Below, one piece after another: positions 9,629 to 18,698 of a DNA stretch of 64,000 nt. The notes below the pieces were generated by a model. That model had not been told where the DNA came from. It searched no databases and saw only the letters and a program-made list of their open reading frames with translations. This DNA comes from Rhodosalinus sediminis (GTDB lineage Bacteria; Pseudomonadota; Alphaproteobacteria; Rhodobacterales; Rhodobacteraceae), in assembly GCF_003385555.1 (NCBI RefSeq), contig NZ_QOHR01000009.1:20088-84087 (forward strand), written 5' to 3'. The translations under genes and the position numbers were made by a program. Positions within the stretch are counted from its first letter, which is position 1. Each line of letters opens with the position of its first letter.

Positions 9629-10750
9629 ATGATTCGTGCATTGACCGTCCTCCTCGCCGTCGCGCTGGCCGGGGCCGCCGGCGCGCAGGGCGAGGACATC
9701 TCCGAGACGCGCATCGGCGCCGACCGCTACATCGCCGGGCAGACCCTGCGCCCCGCGGGCGAGGGCACCGACGACCTCTTCGCCGCCGGGGAGCGGATCG
9801 AGAGCGGCGCGGCGCTGGGCGGCGACGCGGTGCTCGCGGGGCGATGGGTCACCGTTGCGGCGCCCGTCGCGGGCGACGTCTACGCCGCCGGCTACGAGAT
9901 CGCGCTGGAGGCGCCGGTCTCGGGCGACGCGACGCTCTTCGCCTACCGCATCGAGACCGGCGAGATCGGCGGCGACCTGCGCGCCTCCGGCTCGGAGGTG
10001 GAGATCGGCGGCCCCGTCGCCGGACACGCCGCCGTCGCCGCCGAGCACGTCCGCATCGACGCGCCGATCGAGGGTGAGCTGCATCTCGCCGCGCGCTCGG
10101 TGGATTTCGGCGCGGCGGCCGCGATCGGCGGGCGCCTCGTCCTCTACGAGGCGGAGGCGGGCGCGACCGAGATTCCCGAGGGCCTCGTCCCCGAGGAGCG
10201 CATCACCCGCCGCGAGATGGAGGAATGGAAGGGCTTCGAGGAGCTGCAGCCCGTGGACGCGGGCCGCGTGCTCGCCGGGTTCATCGGCGGGGTGCTCGTG
10301 CTCACCGCGCTCGCCACGCTGGTCGCGGCGCTCATCCCCGAGGCGCTCGCCGCCATGCGCCGCCGCCTGCTCGACGCGCCCTTCGGCACGCTCTGGGTGG
10401 GCTTCCTGACGCAGTCCGTGATCGTCGGCGCGATGGTCGTCGTCGCGCTGACGCTGATCGGCATCGTCGCAATCCCGGCCTTCGTGCTGCTCGCCATGAT
10501 CGCGGCGGTCTCGGGCTACGTCGTGGGGGTCTATGCCTTCGGCGTCGGCCTCTTCTCCGCTGCCGGGCGGTCGGAGCCAGCGACCATCGGCGAGAAGGCG
10601 CTGCGCGCAGGCGTCGGCGCGCTGGTCGCGGGGGCGATCGCGGCGATCCCCTTCCTCGGCTGGCTCTTCGTGCTGGCGCTCTCGCTCGCCGGGCTGGGCG
10701 CCATCGCGGAGCGGCTGGTCCGCCCGCGCTTCCTCGGCCGGGCGGGCTGA
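9629..10750 (+). CDS. Secreted beta-solenoid (bactofilin-like) domain fused to a membrane domain, function unknown
   Basis: The 373-residue protein has a signal peptide (about 1-19, cleaved near AGA-QG). A glycine-rich region follows at about 40-185, with repeated units of the type [19 protein letters not shown] and IGGDLRASG spaced roughly 18-20 residues, as in bactofilin-like polymer-forming beta-solenoids. A short charged linker ([13 protein letters not shown]) leads to about four transmembrane segments at 210-365. The solenoid would face the periplasm. I do not recognise a specific function; similar proteins are annotated only as membrane or polymer-forming proteins. It stands alone between the groESL terminator and the lipase-phnM pair. 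Confidence 0.7.
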   Translation: MIRALTVLLAVALAGAAGAQGEDISETRIGADRYIAGQTLRPAGEGTDDLFAAGERIESGAALGGDAVLAGRWVTVAAPVAGDVYAAGYEIALEAPVSGDATLFAYRIETGEIGGDLRASGSEVEIGGPVAGHAAVAAEHVRIDAPIEGELHLAARSVDFGAAAAIGGRLVLYEAEAGATEIPEGLVPEERITRREMEEWKGFEELQPVDAGRVLAGFIGGVLVLTALATLVAALIPEALAAMRRRLLDAPFGTLWVGFLTQSVIVGAMVVVALTLIGIVAIPAFVLLAMIAAVSGYVVGVYAFGVGLFSAAGRSEPATIGEKALRAGVGALVAGAIAAIPFLGWLFVLALSLAGLGAIAERLVRPRFLGRAG

Positions 10751-10794
10751 CGCGCCCCCTTCTGCGCCGGGGCCGGACGGGCTATGTGCCCCCC

Positions 10795-11526
10795 ATGCTG
10801 CGGCGCCTCGCCCTCGTCTGTCTCCTGCTTCTGCCCGCGCTTCCCGCGCGGGCGGACTGCGTCGTGCTGCTGCATGGGCTCGCGCGGACGGAGGACTCCT
10901 TCCTGCTGATGGAGCGGGTGCTCGCGGCTGCGGGCCACCGCGTCGTCGCGCCCGGCTACGCCTCCACCGCCGCGCCGGTCGAGGACCTTGTTGGCGACGT
11001 GCTGCCGCGCGCGCTCGCCCGCTGCGGGGAGGCGCGGCCGCATTTCGTCACCCATTCGATGGGCGGCATCCTGCTGCGCGTCTGGGCGGAGCGCCATCCG
11101 CTGCCCGCGGGGAGCCGCGCGGTGATGCTCGCGCCCCCGAACCAGGGCAGCCCGCTCGTGGACGAGCTCGGCGGCTGGGAGCTCTTCCGGTGGCTCCACG
11201 GCCCGGCGGGCGTGCAGCTCGGCACCGACGACCTGCCCGCGCGGCTGCCGCCCGTGCGCTTCGCGCTCGGCGTGATCGCGGGGGACCGCTCGCTCAACCC
11301 GGTGTTCTCGGCGATGATCCCGGGGCCGGACGACGGCAAGGTGGGCGTCGCCGCCACGCGGGTCGCCGGGATGGACGACCATATCGTGCTGCCGGTCACG
11401 CATACCTTCATGATGAACAATCCTCTGGTGATCGCGCAGGTGCTGACCTTTCTCGAGACGGGCCGCTTCGCGCCGGAGATGAGCTTTGCGGACGCGCTGC
11501 GCCGGCTGCCGGGGCTCGCCCCGTGA
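10795..11526 (+). CDS. Secreted lipase-like alpha/beta hydrolase
   Basis: The 243-residue protein has a signal peptide ending about LPARA-DC. LLHGLA follows at 25-30 (oxyanion hole), then THSMGG at 86-91 with nucleophile Ser88. LAPPNQGS and a late [13 protein letters not shown] stretch supply candidate Asp/His catalytic residues. The GLxRT-start and HSMGG layout resembles lipases and PGAP1-like esterases that act on acyl chains in the periplasm. Cysteine at residue 22 could suggest a disulfide. Its TGA overlaps the GTG of the phnM-like gene, so the two are translationally coupled. Confidence 0.85.
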   Translation: MLRRLALVCLLLLPALPARADCVVLLHGLARTEDSFLLMERVLAAAGHRVVAPGYASTAAPVEDLVGDVLPRALARCGEARPHFVTHSMGGILLRVWAERHPLPAGSRAVMLAPPNQGSPLVDELGGWELFRWLHGPAGVQLGTDDLPARLPPVRFALGVIAGDRSLNPVFSAMIPGPDDGKVGVAATRVAGMDDHIVLPVTHTFMMNNPLVIAQVLTFLETGRFAPEMSFADALRRLPGLAP

Positions 11527-12659
11527 GGGCGCTGCACCTGACCGGCGCGGAGGTGCTGCGCGAGGGCCGCCTCGCGCCGGGCGGGATCGCGGTGGCTGGC
11601 GGCCGGCTGATCGACACCCCGCCCGCGGACGCGCGGCGCGTCGATCTCACCGGGTACCGGGTGCTGCCGGGGATCGTGGACGCCCACGGCGACGGCTTCG
11701 AGCGCCACCTCGCGCCGCGCCGCGGTGCGCTCGCCGACCTCGGCGCGGGGCTCGCAGCGGCGGAGGCCGAGCTCGCCGCGAACGGGATCACCACCGCGGT
11801 GCTCGCGCAGTTCTGGAGCTGGGAAGGCGGCATGCGCAGCCCCGACTTCGCGCGCCGCGTGCTCGCCGCGCTCGACGCCTTCGACGCGGGCGGCACCGAC
11901 CTGCGCGCGCAGCTCCGGCTCGAGACGCATATGCTGGACGATTACGCCGCCGTCGAAGAGGCGGTCGCGGCGCATGGCGTGGGCTACCTCGTCTTCAACG
12001 ACCACCTGCCGCACGCCCGCCTCGCCGAGGGGCGCAAGCCCCCGCGCCTCACCGGGCAGGCGCTGAAGTCCGGCCGCAGCCCGGAGGCGCATCTGGCGCT
12101 CATGCAGCGTCTCTCCGCCCGCGGGCCGGAGGTGCCCGCCGCGCTCGACGCGCTCGCCGCGCGGCTCGGCGCGCGGGGCGTGACGCTCGGCAGCCACGAC
12201 GACCGCACCGCCGGGGACCGCGCCGCCTGGCGCGCGCGGGGCGTCACCGTCGCGGAGTTCCCCGAGACGCGGGCGGCGGCCGAGGCGGCGGCGGCCGCGG
12301 GCGACCCGGTGGTGATGGGCGCGCCCAACGTGGTGCGCGGCGGCTCCCACGACGGCAAGGTCGCGGCGGAGGCGCTGGTGGCCGAGGGGCTGGTGACGGC
12401 GCTCGCCTCCGACTACCACTTCCCGGCGCTGCGGCAGGCGGCGCTCCGCCTCGCGCCGCGGATCGGGCTCGCGCGGGCCTGGGCGGCGATCTCGGAGCGG
12501 CCGGCGTCGATGCTGGGCCTCGACGATCGCGGGCGGCTCGCGCCGGGGCTCCGGGCGGATTTCGTCGTCACGGACGCGGCGGGGCGGATCGGCGCGACCT
12601 TCGCCGCCGGAATACCGCGCTACATGGCCGGTCCGGTGGCGGCGCGGTTCCTCGCCTGA
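11523..12659 (+). CDS. phnM: PhnM-like alpha-D-ribose 1-methylphosphonate 5-triphosphate diphosphatase
   Basis: The 378-residue amidohydrolase starts at GTG 11523, inside the previous gene's stop (GTGA). [19 protein letters not shown] (50-68) is the PhnM version of the metal-binding HxD motif. [16 protein letters not shown] and [14 protein letters not shown] are further PhnM-type segments. In the C-P lyase pathway PhnM removes pyrophosphate from the ribose-methylphosphonate triphosphate intermediate. No other phn gene (phnGHIJKL, phnN) is present here, so either the cluster lies elsewhere or this is a stand-alone paralogue with a different substrate. Confidence 0.88.
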   Translation: MRALHLTGAEVLREGRLAPGGIAVAGGRLIDTPPADARRVDLTGYRVLPGIVDAHGDGFERHLAPRRGALADLGAGLAAAEAELAANGITTAVLAQFWSWEGGMRSPDFARRVLAALDAFDAGGTDLRAQLRLETHMLDDYAAVEEAVAAHGVGYLVFNDHLPHARLAEGRKPPRLTGQALKSGRSPEAHLALMQRLSARGPEVPAALDALAARLGARGVTLGSHDDRTAGDRAAWRARGVTVAEFPETRAAAEAAAAAGDPVVMGAPNVVRGGSHDGKVAAEALVAEGLVTALASDYHFPALRQAALRLAPRIGLARAWAAISERPASMLGLDDRGRLAPGLRADFVVTDAAGRIGATFAAGIPRYMAGPVAARFLA

Positions 12660-12660
12660 T

Positions 12661-12691
12661 GGGCGCGCCCCGGTCGCGCTCGGGCGCGCCC
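12661..12691. terminator. Hairpin-forming repeat between convergent phnM and purK
   Basis: GGGCGCGCCC occurs at 12661-12670 and again at 12682-12691. Each copy is self-complementary and the copies can pair with each other around an 11-base loop. The position directly after the phnM stop and before the purK stop suggests a two-way terminator, without a T-tract. Confidence 0.5.
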
Positions 12692-12719
12692 GGGCGGGCG
12701 CTCCTCGCGAGATGGCCCG

Positions 12720-13802
12720 TCAGGGCCGCCGAGCGGGGCCGGTCACACGGTTGACGTGGCCCATCTTGCGCCCCGGGCGGGCCTCCCCCTTGCCGTAGAG
12801 GTGAAGCGCGGCGTCGGGCTGACGCGCGAGTTCGGGGACGCGGTCCACGTCGTCGCCGATCAGGTTCTCCATCACCACGTCGGAGTGGCGCGAGCCGTCG
12901 CCGAGCGGCCAGCCGGCGATGGCGCGGATGTGCTGCTCGAACTGGTCGACGGCGCAGCCCGCCTGCGTCCAGTGGCCGGAGTTGTGCACCCGCGGCGCGA
13001 ATTCGTTGACGAGCAGCCCCTCGGGCGTGACGAAGAGCTCCACGCCGAGGACGCCCACGTAGCGCAGCCGCTCGAGGATGCGCCCCGCGAGGAGCGCGGC
13101 GTCGGTGCGCTGCGCCGCCGAGAGCCGCGCGGGCACCGTGGTCGTGCGCAGGATGCCGTCGCGGTGCACGTTCTCGCCGGGGTCGTAGGCGACCGTCTCG
13201 CCCGTGAGCCCCCGCGCCGCGATGACCGAGACCTCGTGCGAGAAGTCCACCCGCCGCTCGAGGATCGCGGGCGCGCCCTGCATCGCGGCGAGCGCCGCCT
13301 CGGCGTCCTCGGGCCGGTCGATGCGCGCCTGTCCCTTGCCGTCGTAGCCGAGCCGCCGCGTCTTGAGGATCGCGGGCAGGCCCACTTCGGCGATCGCCTC
13401 GGCGAGGTCGGGCGCGTCGTCCACCGCGGCGAAATCGGCGGTGGCGAGGCCGAGGTCGCGCAGAAACGCCTTCTCCACCAGCCGGTCCTGGCTGACGGCG
13501 AGGGCGCGGCGCGAGGGATGCACGGGCGCCTCCGCCTCCACCGCGTCGAGCGCGGCCTCGGGGACGTTCTCGAACTCATAGCTGACGACGGCGCAGCCGG
13601 CCGCGAACTCCGCGAGCGCGGGCGCGTCGTCCCAGCCGGCGGTGGTCACCGTGTGCGCCAGATCGCCGGCCGGCGGCGCCGGCGCCGGGTCGTAGACGTG
13701 GGTGCGATAGCCCAGCCGCCCGGCCGCGACCGACAGCATCCGCCCGAGCTGTCCGCCGCCCAGGATGCCGATGACCGAGCCCTGCGGCAGCGGGTCATTC
13801 AT
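12720..13802 (-). CDS. purK: 5-(carboxyamino)imidazole ribonucleotide synthase
   Basis: PurK converts AIR, bicarbonate and ATP to N5-CAIR in purine synthesis. The 360-residue ATP-grasp protein has the N-terminal [16 protein letters not shown] (12-27), [12 protein letters not shown] in the ATP-grasp lid region, [13 protein letters not shown] and the metal-site [14 protein letters not shown]. It ends with the short C-terminal domain. The start overlaps the purE stop by eight bases, the usual purEK coupling. Confidence 0.97.
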   Translation of the reverse strand: MNDPLPQGSVIGILGGGQLGRMLSVAAGRLGYRTHVYDPAPAPPAGDLAHTVTTAGWDDAPALAEFAAGCAVVSYEFENVPEAALDAVEAEAPVHPSRRALAVSQDRLVEKAFLRDLGLATADFAAVDDAPDLAEAIAEVGLPAILKTRRLGYDGKGQARIDRPEDAEAALAAMQGAPAILERRVDFSHEVSVIAARGLTGETVAYDPGENVHRDGILRTTTVPARLSAAQRTDAALLAGRILERLRYVGVLGVELFVTPEGLLVNEFAPRVHNSGHWTQAGCAVDQFEQHIRAIAGWPLGDGSRHSDVVMENLIGDDVDRVPELARQPDAALHLYGKGEARPGRKMGHVNRVTGPARRP

Positions 13803-14283
13803 CCTGCGGCTCCTCGGGGATCGCGGCGGAGAGATCGGCGCGCCAGCGCTCGAGCCGCGCGGCGAGGTCGGGATCGGAGAGCGCGAGGATCTCGGCGGCC
13901 ATGAGCCCCGCGTTCACCGCGCCGGCCGCGCCGATCGCCATGGTCGCCACCGGAAAGCCGCGCGGCATCTGCACGATGGAATAAAGGCTGTCCACGCCCT
14001 TGAGCGCGCGGGTCTCCACCGGCACGCCGATCACCGGCAGCCGCGTCTTGGAGGCCATCATGCCCGGCAGATGCGCCGCCCCGCCCGCGCCCGCGATGAT
14101 GACCTGAAGCCCGCGCCCGGCGGCCTCCTGTCCGTAGCGCCAGAGCCGGTCGGGCGTGCGGTGCGCCGAGACGATGCGCGCCTCGTGCGCGATCTCCAGC
14201 GCGTCGAGCGTCTCGGCCGCGCCGCGCAGGGTGGGCCAGTCCGACTGACTGCCCATGATGATGCCGACCGATGGCTGCCCCAT
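13795..14283 (-). CDS. purE: 5-(carboxyamino)imidazole ribonucleotide mutase
   Basis: PurE moves the carboxyl group of N5-CAIR to give CAIR, following PurK in the pathway. The 162-residue protein shows the class I PurE motifs [10 protein letters not shown] (7-16), SAHRTPDRL and [14 protein letters not shown]. It is the upstream gene of the purEK pair on the minus strand, and its stop overlaps the purK start. Confidence 0.97.
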   Translation of the reverse strand: MGQPSVGIIMGSQSDWPTLRGAAETLDALEIAHEARIVSAHRTPDRLWRYGQEAAGRGLQVIIAGAGGAAHLPGMMASKTRLPVIGVPVETRALKGVDSLYSIVQMPRGFPVATMAIGAAGAVNAGLMAAEILALSDPDLAARLERWRADLSAAIPEEPQDE

Positions 14284-14363
14284 GCGCTCCTCCGCGTGTC
14301 TCGGCCTGCCCTACAGGATCGAGCGCGGCGGGCGCAACGCCCCGCGTCCGGGCGATCCCGCGC

Positions 14364-14588
14364 TCAGGCGATGATATCGGGATAGAGCAGGTCCTCGATA
14401 TGCGCGATGCGGTCCTTGAGCTGCAGCTTCTTCTTCTTGAGCCGCTGCATGGTGAGCCGGTCGGCGGTGCCGCGGGCCTGCAGCGCCGCGATCGCCTCGT
14501 CGAGGTCGCGGTGCTCGGCCCGGTAGACCTCGAGCTCGTGGCGGAGCACCTCCTCGGATTTCATCGAGAGATCGAGCGGGATGTTCAT
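14364..14588 (-). CDS. YdcH-family (DUF465) small coiled-coil protein
   Basis: The 74-residue protein begins MNIPLDLSMKSEEVLRHELE and is nearly all helix. It ends with the lysine-rich QRLKKKKLQLKDRIAHIEDLL that marks DUF465/YdcH. The ATG at 14588 is chosen over an upstream in-frame start because AGGAAGG lies seven bases before it and the family starts here. Function is unknown; such proteins are abundant small cytoplasmic coiled coils. It is transcribed towards purE with an 80-base gap. Confidence 0.85.
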   Translation of the reverse strand: MNIPLDLSMKSEEVLRHELEVYRAEHRDLDEAIAALQARGTADRLTMQRLKKKKLQLKDRIAHIEDLLYPDIIA

Positions 14589-14737
14589 CGCGCGCCTTCC
14601 TGTGGAACGCGCGCAGTTTAGCGCAGGCGGCCCGCCCGGCAAAGACCTTGCGCGGGGGGCGGGGCCTGCCCATATTTCGCCTGCGCCCGGTCGCCGCGAC
14701 GGGGCCGGCGCAATAGACGGTCGCTTTGCAAAAGGGC

Positions 14738-15169
14738 ATGTCGATGAGCAAGATGGGTCTGGGGGCCTACCCCCACATGCTGGGCTTCGATCAGTTGGAA
14801 CGGCTGCTCGAACGCACGGCGAAATCCGGCAACGACGGGTATCCCCCCTACAACATCGAGCAGACGTCGGACTGTTCGTGGCGCATCACGCTGGCGGTGG
14901 CCGGCTTCTCGGAGCGCGATCTCTCGATCACCATCGAGGACCGCCAGCTCGTCGTGCGCGGCCGTCAGGCTGAAGAGGACGAGGCCGAGCGCGTCTTCCT
15001 GCACCGCGGCATCGCGGCGCGCCAGTTTCAGCGCAGCTTCGTGCTCGCCGACGGCGTGGAGGTGGGCGAGGCGCTGATGGAGAACGGCCTTCTGCACATA
15101 GACCTCGCGCGGGAGCGGCCCGAGAGCGTCGTGCAGACGATCAGCATCAGGAAAGGGGGAGCGCAATGA
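14738..15169 (+). CDS. Hsp20/alpha-crystallin small heat-shock protein
   Basis: The 143-residue protein has the alpha-crystallin domain: YPPYNIEQTSDCSWRITLAVAGF, DLSITIEDRQLVVRGRQ and the A-x-x-x-n-G-x-L signature as EALMENGLLHIDL. IbpA-type proteins hold unfolded proteins for later refolding. The start is taken as ATG 14738, six bases after AAAGGG; ATG 14744 is also possible. It overlaps the DUF1150 gene by ATGA, a pair typical of Rhodobacteraceae. A heat-shock promoter is expected but not clear in the sequence. Confidence 0.93.
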   Translation: MSMSKMGLGAYPHMLGFDQLERLLERTAKSGNDGYPPYNIEQTSDCSWRITLAVAGFSERDLSITIEDRQLVVRGRQAEEDEAERVFLHRGIAARQFQRSFVLADGVEVGEALMENGLLHIDLARERPESVVQTISIRKGGAQ

Positions 15170-15393
15170 ACACCCAATTCGATTTCGGCGACGCGGGCGA
15201 GCAGCGGATCGTCTACGTCCGCCCCGTGAAGGTCGCGGAGCTGCCCGACGACATCCGCGAGCAGGCCGAGGGCATCGACACGCTCTACGCCGTGCACAGC
15301 GCCGAAGGCGAGCGCCTCGCGCTGGTGCGCGACCGCAACCTCGCCTTCGTGCTGGCGCGGCAGAACGACCTCGCGCCGGTCACGGTGCACTGA
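15166..15393 (+). CDS. DUF1150-family protein
   Basis: The 75-residue protein contains the DUF1150 pattern of an N-terminal VRPV segment followed by LPDDIREQAEGIDTLYAVH, then LALVRDRNLAFVLARQNDL. Function is unknown. Translational coupling to hsp20 (ATGA overlap) suggests a partner or adaptor role in the small heat-shock system, which is inference from context. Confidence 0.85.
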   Translation: MNTQFDFGDAGEQRIVYVRPVKVAELPDDIREQAEGIDTLYAVHSAEGERLALVRDRNLAFVLARQNDLAPVTVH

Positions 15394-15409
15394 CCGCGAG
15401 CCGTCGCGT

Positions 15410-16105
15410 TCAGCGCGGCGGCCAGACCCCGTATCGGCGGTGAACCGCCGCGGCGGCGGCGAAATTGGCTTCCGCCCGGGTGCGCCCGCCGATGCGGCTC
15501 CTTTGCAGTTCCGGCCCCGGCAGATCGCGCGGCGTGCAGGCCGCGCGCGCCGCCGGACGCAGGTGGATCGGCCAGCCCCCGGCGGCGAACACGCCCGAGA
15601 GCCAGACGTCGTCCACCGCCCAGGCCTCGGGCGGGATGTCCGCCGCCCGGGGCGGCAGCATGTCGGGGCGGATGGCGACGCCGGCGAAACCCATGGCGAC
15701 GTCCGTCTCGCCGCCCGGCGGGCGTGTCGCGCGGCGCCGCAGCGCCTCGACCGGAAAGCACGCGCCGGCGCGCACCGCCGCGTCCGGCCCCTCCGTCAAA
15801 GCGGAAAGCCAGCCGGGGCCGTAGATCCAGTCGTCGTCGCAGTAGACGAGCGCCGCCTCCGTCCCGGCGAGCGCCCGCGCGGGCGCGATCGCCTTGGTCG
15901 CGGGGCCGAGGTCCGCGTCGGACCAGAGAACCTCCAGCCCGTCGGGCAGGGCAGGGGCCTCGACCGGCCCCGGAAACCGCTCATAGCGCCGCGGCAGGCA
16001 GAGAAGCACCCGGTCGGGCGCGGGCCGCTGCGCAAGGATCGAGGCGAGCGTCGGCCCCAGATGCCCCAGCCGCGGCGGGATCGAGGTCAGCGCGACGACG
16101 CGCAA
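15410..16105 (-). CDS. Glycosyltransferase-like protein (GT-A type)
   Basis: The 231-residue protein starts VVALTSIPPRLGHLGPTLAS, like GT-A enzymes that open with a TTIP/TSIP strand. The metal-binding DxD region is YCDDDWIYGPGW at about 88-99. A late AWAVDDVWLSGVFAAGG gives a second acidic motif near the acceptor site. The start TTG at 16105 lies five bases after the sulfotransferase stop and continues the same operon. It has no signal peptide or membrane segment, so it would act in the cytoplasm. The sugar donor and acceptor cannot be told from sequence. Confidence 0.7.
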   Translation of the reverse strand: MRVVALTSIPPRLGHLGPTLASILAQRPAPDRVLLCLPRRYERFPGPVEAPALPDGLEVLWSDADLGPATKAIAPARALAGTEAALVYCDDDWIYGPGWLSALTEGPDAAVRAGACFPVEALRRRATRPPGGETDVAMGFAGVAIRPDMLPPRAADIPPEAWAVDDVWLSGVFAAGGWPIHLRPAARAACTPRDLPGPELQRSRIGGRTRAEANFAAAAAVHRRYGVWPPR

Positions 16106-16110
16106 GACCG

Positions 16111-16803
16111 TCAGTCCGATCCACGGTTGAGGAACAGGCCATCGGAGGGAGCGGAGGCGCCCTCGCCGATCGCCTCGAAGAGCGCGGGGACCACGTCGCC
16201 GCGCGCGGCGACCTCCGCGTCGTAGTCGATGACCCGAAGATCTCCGACCGCGGACCAGAATTCGCGGATCGCCTCCGTGTCGTAGTACCAGTCTCCACGA
16301 ATGTCGTCGCGGCCCTGACCGGGAGATCCGCGAAACTTCGGCTCGAAGCGGTCGAGATGCGCCGTCCAGCTGCGCCGCCAGCCGGCCGGCTCCCTCAGGC
16401 AAAGCAGCGGCACGATCTCGATGTCGGGCCGCTCGAACAGGCGCCTCACACGGGCGCGTTCCGCGTCGTCGCGCGCGAAACAGAAGGCTTCCGCGCTCAC
16501 GACGAAACGCGCCGCGTCGTCGTCTGCGAGAAATCTGTGCATACGCGCCATGGCGCGGGCACGCACGAAAACGCCGCCGCGTCCGACGACCCCGGCGCGT
16601 CGCGACGGCGTGCGCAGGCTGGGGCGAAGCACGGAATGCGCCGTGGGTACGGCGTTGACGACCCGCTGACCGCGCAAGTCATCCATGTAAACGTGCGTGC
16701 CGCGCGCGCGCAGGCGGTAATAACGCTCTGCCAACGCCGACTGGAACGAGGTCGTTCCCGTCTTGTGCGTGCCGATGTGCACGAAGAGCGTGCGTCGCGT
16801 CAT
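16111..16803 (-). CDS. PAPS-dependent sulfotransferase family protein
   Basis: The 230-residue protein begins with LFVHIGTHKTGTTSFQSAL. Its HIGTHKTGTTS (9-19) is the 5'-phosphosulfate-binding loop of sulfotransferases. FVVSAEAFCF and VPLLCLREPAGWRRSW fit the 3'-phosphate-binding region. It would transfer sulfate from PAPS to an acceptor in the cytoplasm. The gene lies 50 bases downstream of the fused PAPS synthase on the same strand, so donor supply and use are linked. The GT-like gene follows five bases after its stop. The acceptor is unknown; a saccharide is a reasonable guess. Confidence 0.82.
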   Translation of the reverse strand: MTRRTLFVHIGTHKTGTTSFQSALAERYYRLRARGTHVYMDDLRGQRVVNAVPTAHSVLRPSLRTPSRRAGVVGRGGVFVRARAMARMHRFLADDDAARFVVSAEAFCFARDDAERARVRRLFERPDIEIVPLLCLREPAGWRRSWTAHLDRFEPKFRGSPGQGRDDIRGDWYYDTEAIREFWSAVGDLRVIDYDAEVAARGDVVPALFEAIGEGASAPSDGLFLNRGSD

Positions 16804-16853
16804 ATCACCCTCGGACCCGCAGGGCGCGTGTCGTCGTGGCGACGCGCATGGCC

Positions 16854-18557
16854 TCACCCGGCGATCAGCCCCATGCTCTCGAGCTTCAGAAGCACCTGGT
16901 GGGCGCAGTTGTCCACGTCCTGCCCCTCGGTATCGACGCGCAACTCCGGGGTCTCCGGCACGTCGTACGGGTCCGAGATGCCGGTGAACTCCTTGATCTT
17001 GCCCTCGCGCGCCATCTTGTAGAGCCCCTTGCGGTCGCGGCGCTCGCATTCCTCGAGGCTGGTGGCGACGTGCACCTCGACGAAGGCGCCGTATTGCTCG
17101 ATCATCTCGCGCACGGTGCGGCGCGTCGCGGCGTAGGGCGCGATGGGCGCGCAGATGGCGATGCCGCCGTTCTTGGTGATCTCGGAGGCGACGAAGCCGA
17201 TCCGCTGGATGTTGAGATCGCGGTGCTCCTTCGAGAAGCCGAGCTCGGAAGACAGGTGTTTGCGCACCACGTCCCCGTCGAGGAGCGTCACCGGCCGGTC
17301 GCCCATCTCCATCAGCTTGATCAGCAGCGCGTTGGCGATGGTGGACTTGCCCGAGCCCGAGAGCCCGGTGAAGAAGACGGTGAAGCCCTGCTGCGCGCGC
17401 GGCGGATAGCGCCGGCGCAGCTCGGCCACCACCTCGGGGAAGGAGAACCACTCCGGCACCTCGAGCCCCTCGCGCAGGCGCCGGCGGAGTTCCGTGCCCG
17501 AGATGTTGAGGACGGTCGCGCCCTCCTCGATCTCGTCGGCGGCCTCGTATTGCGCGCGCTCCTGCACGTAGACCATGTGTTTGAAATCGACCATCTCGAT
17601 GCCGATCTCGTCCTGATGCGCGCGGAAGAGCTCCTGCGCGTCGTAGGGGCCGTAGAAATCCTCGCCCGCGCTGTTTTTGCCCGGGCCGGCGTGGTCGCGG
17701 CCGACGATGAAATGGGTGCAGCCGTGGTTGCGCCGGATGATCCCGTGCCAGAGCGCCTCGCGCGGGCCGGCCATGCGCATCGCGAGGTTCAGCAGCGACA
17801 TGGTCGTCGTCGCGGCCGGGTATTTGTCCATCACCGCCTGATAGCAGCGCACGCGCGTGAAGTGATCCACGTCGCCGGGCTTCGTCATGCCGACGACCGG
17901 GTGGATCAGCAGGTTCGCCTGCGCCTCGCGCGCGGCGCGGAAGGTCAGTTCCTGGTGCGCGCGGTGGAGCGGGTTGCGCGTCTGGAAGGCGACGACGCGG
18001 CGCCAGCCGAGCTTGCGGAAGCGCGCGCGCAGCTCGTTCGGCGTGTCGCGCCGCGCCTTGAAGTCGTAGTGCACCGGCGGCTGGATGCCGACCACCGGCC
18101 CGCCGAGATAGACGCGGCCGGCCGTGGTGTGCAGGTAGTGCACCGCCGGATGCGCGGAATCGTCGGCGCCGAAGACCTTCTCCGCCTCGCGCGCCTTGTC
18201 CGGCACCCATTTGTCGGTGACCGTCATCGTGGCGAGGATCACGCCCTCCTGGTCGCGGAGCGCGATGTCCTGTCCGGGTTCGATCCGCTCCGCGAACGCC
18301 TCGGAGACGTCGAGCGTCACCGGCATCGGCCAGAGCGTGCCGTCGGCGAGGCGCATGCTCTCGACGACCGAGTCGTAGTCCGCCTCCGACAGGAACCCTT
18401 TCAGCGGGTGAAAGCCCCCGTTCATCAGAAGCTCGAGGTCGCAGGTCTGGCGCGGGGTCAGGTCCCAGCTGACGAGGTCCGCGGCCTCGGCCTTCAGCTT
18501 CTGGGCGCTTTCGGAAGAGACGTAGAGTTCGGGAAGGGGGGCGAGGTTTTCGGTCAT
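16854..18557 (-). CDS. Bifunctional sulfate adenylyltransferase / adenylylsulfate kinase
   Basis: This fused enzyme makes PAPS from sulfate and two ATP. In the 567 residues, the sulfurylase half has QTRNPLHRAHQE at 192-203 and GRDHAGPG at 286-293. The APS kinase half starts near 390 with P-loop GLSGSGKST at 398-406, LLDGDVVRKHL and the lid FSKEHRDLNIQRIGFV. The start ATG 18557 (TENLAPLPELY) is preferred over upstream in-frame starts that translate the promoter region. No PAPS reductase or sulfite reductase gene is nearby; the following sulfotransferase suggests PAPS serves sulfation, though it may also feed assimilation. Confidence 0.96.
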   Translation of the reverse strand: MTENLAPLPELYVSSESAQKLKAEAADLVSWDLTPRQTCDLELLMNGGFHPLKGFLSEADYDSVVESMRLADGTLWPMPVTLDVSEAFAERIEPGQDIALRDQEGVILATMTVTDKWVPDKAREAEKVFGADDSAHPAVHYLHTTAGRVYLGGPVVGIQPPVHYDFKARRDTPNELRARFRKLGWRRVVAFQTRNPLHRAHQELTFRAAREAQANLLIHPVVGMTKPGDVDHFTRVRCYQAVMDKYPAATTTMSLLNLAMRMAGPREALWHGIIRRNHGCTHFIVGRDHAGPGKNSAGEDFYGPYDAQELFRAHQDEIGIEMVDFKHMVYVQERAQYEAADEIEEGATVLNISGTELRRRLREGLEVPEWFSFPEVVAELRRRYPPRAQQGFTVFFTGLSGSGKSTIANALLIKLMEMGDRPVTLLDGDVVRKHLSSELGFSKEHRDLNIQRIGFVASEITKNGGIAICAPIAPYAATRRTVREMIEQYGAFVEVHVATSLEECERRDRKGLYKMAREGKIKEFTGISDPYDVPETPELRVDTEGQDVDNCAHQVLLKLESMGLIAG

Positions 18558-18635
18558 GGCATTGCTTTCGGGAGTCGGCGCGCCGCCGGTCACGACGGAT
18601 CGCGCGCTGTCTCGCGCGGGCCGGCCCCGGATGCA

Positions 18636-18660
18636 ACCATCGATAGTTACCATCGACAGT
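18636..18660 (-). promoter_or_regulatory. Direct-repeat operator candidate upstream of the PAPS synthase gene
   Basis: ACCATCGATAGT (18636-18647) and ACCATCGACAGT (18649-18660) are 12-base repeats with one difference, placed one turn-and-a-bit apart (13 bases). They lie 79-103 bases before the start codon. The patch is A/T-rich for this genome. The binding protein is unknown. Confidence 0.35.
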
Positions 18661-18668
18661 CACGGTGT

Positions 18669-18690
18669 GGCCGGCCGGTCACGGCCGGCC
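18669..18690 (-). terminator. GC-rich hairpin after trxB
   Basis: GGCCGGCCG (18669-18677) and CGGCCGGCC (18682-18690) form a nine-base perfect stem with loop GTCA, eight bases past the trxB stop on the minus strand. There is no T-run, so termination strength is uncertain. Confidence 0.5.
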
Positions 18691-18698
18691 GGCGCGCG

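Noticed and set aside
14589..14642. Longer start for the YdcH-like protein (92 residues)
   Set aside because: The extra residues (GGPPALNCARSTGRR) do not fit the family, while ATG 14588 has an AGGAAGG ribosome site.
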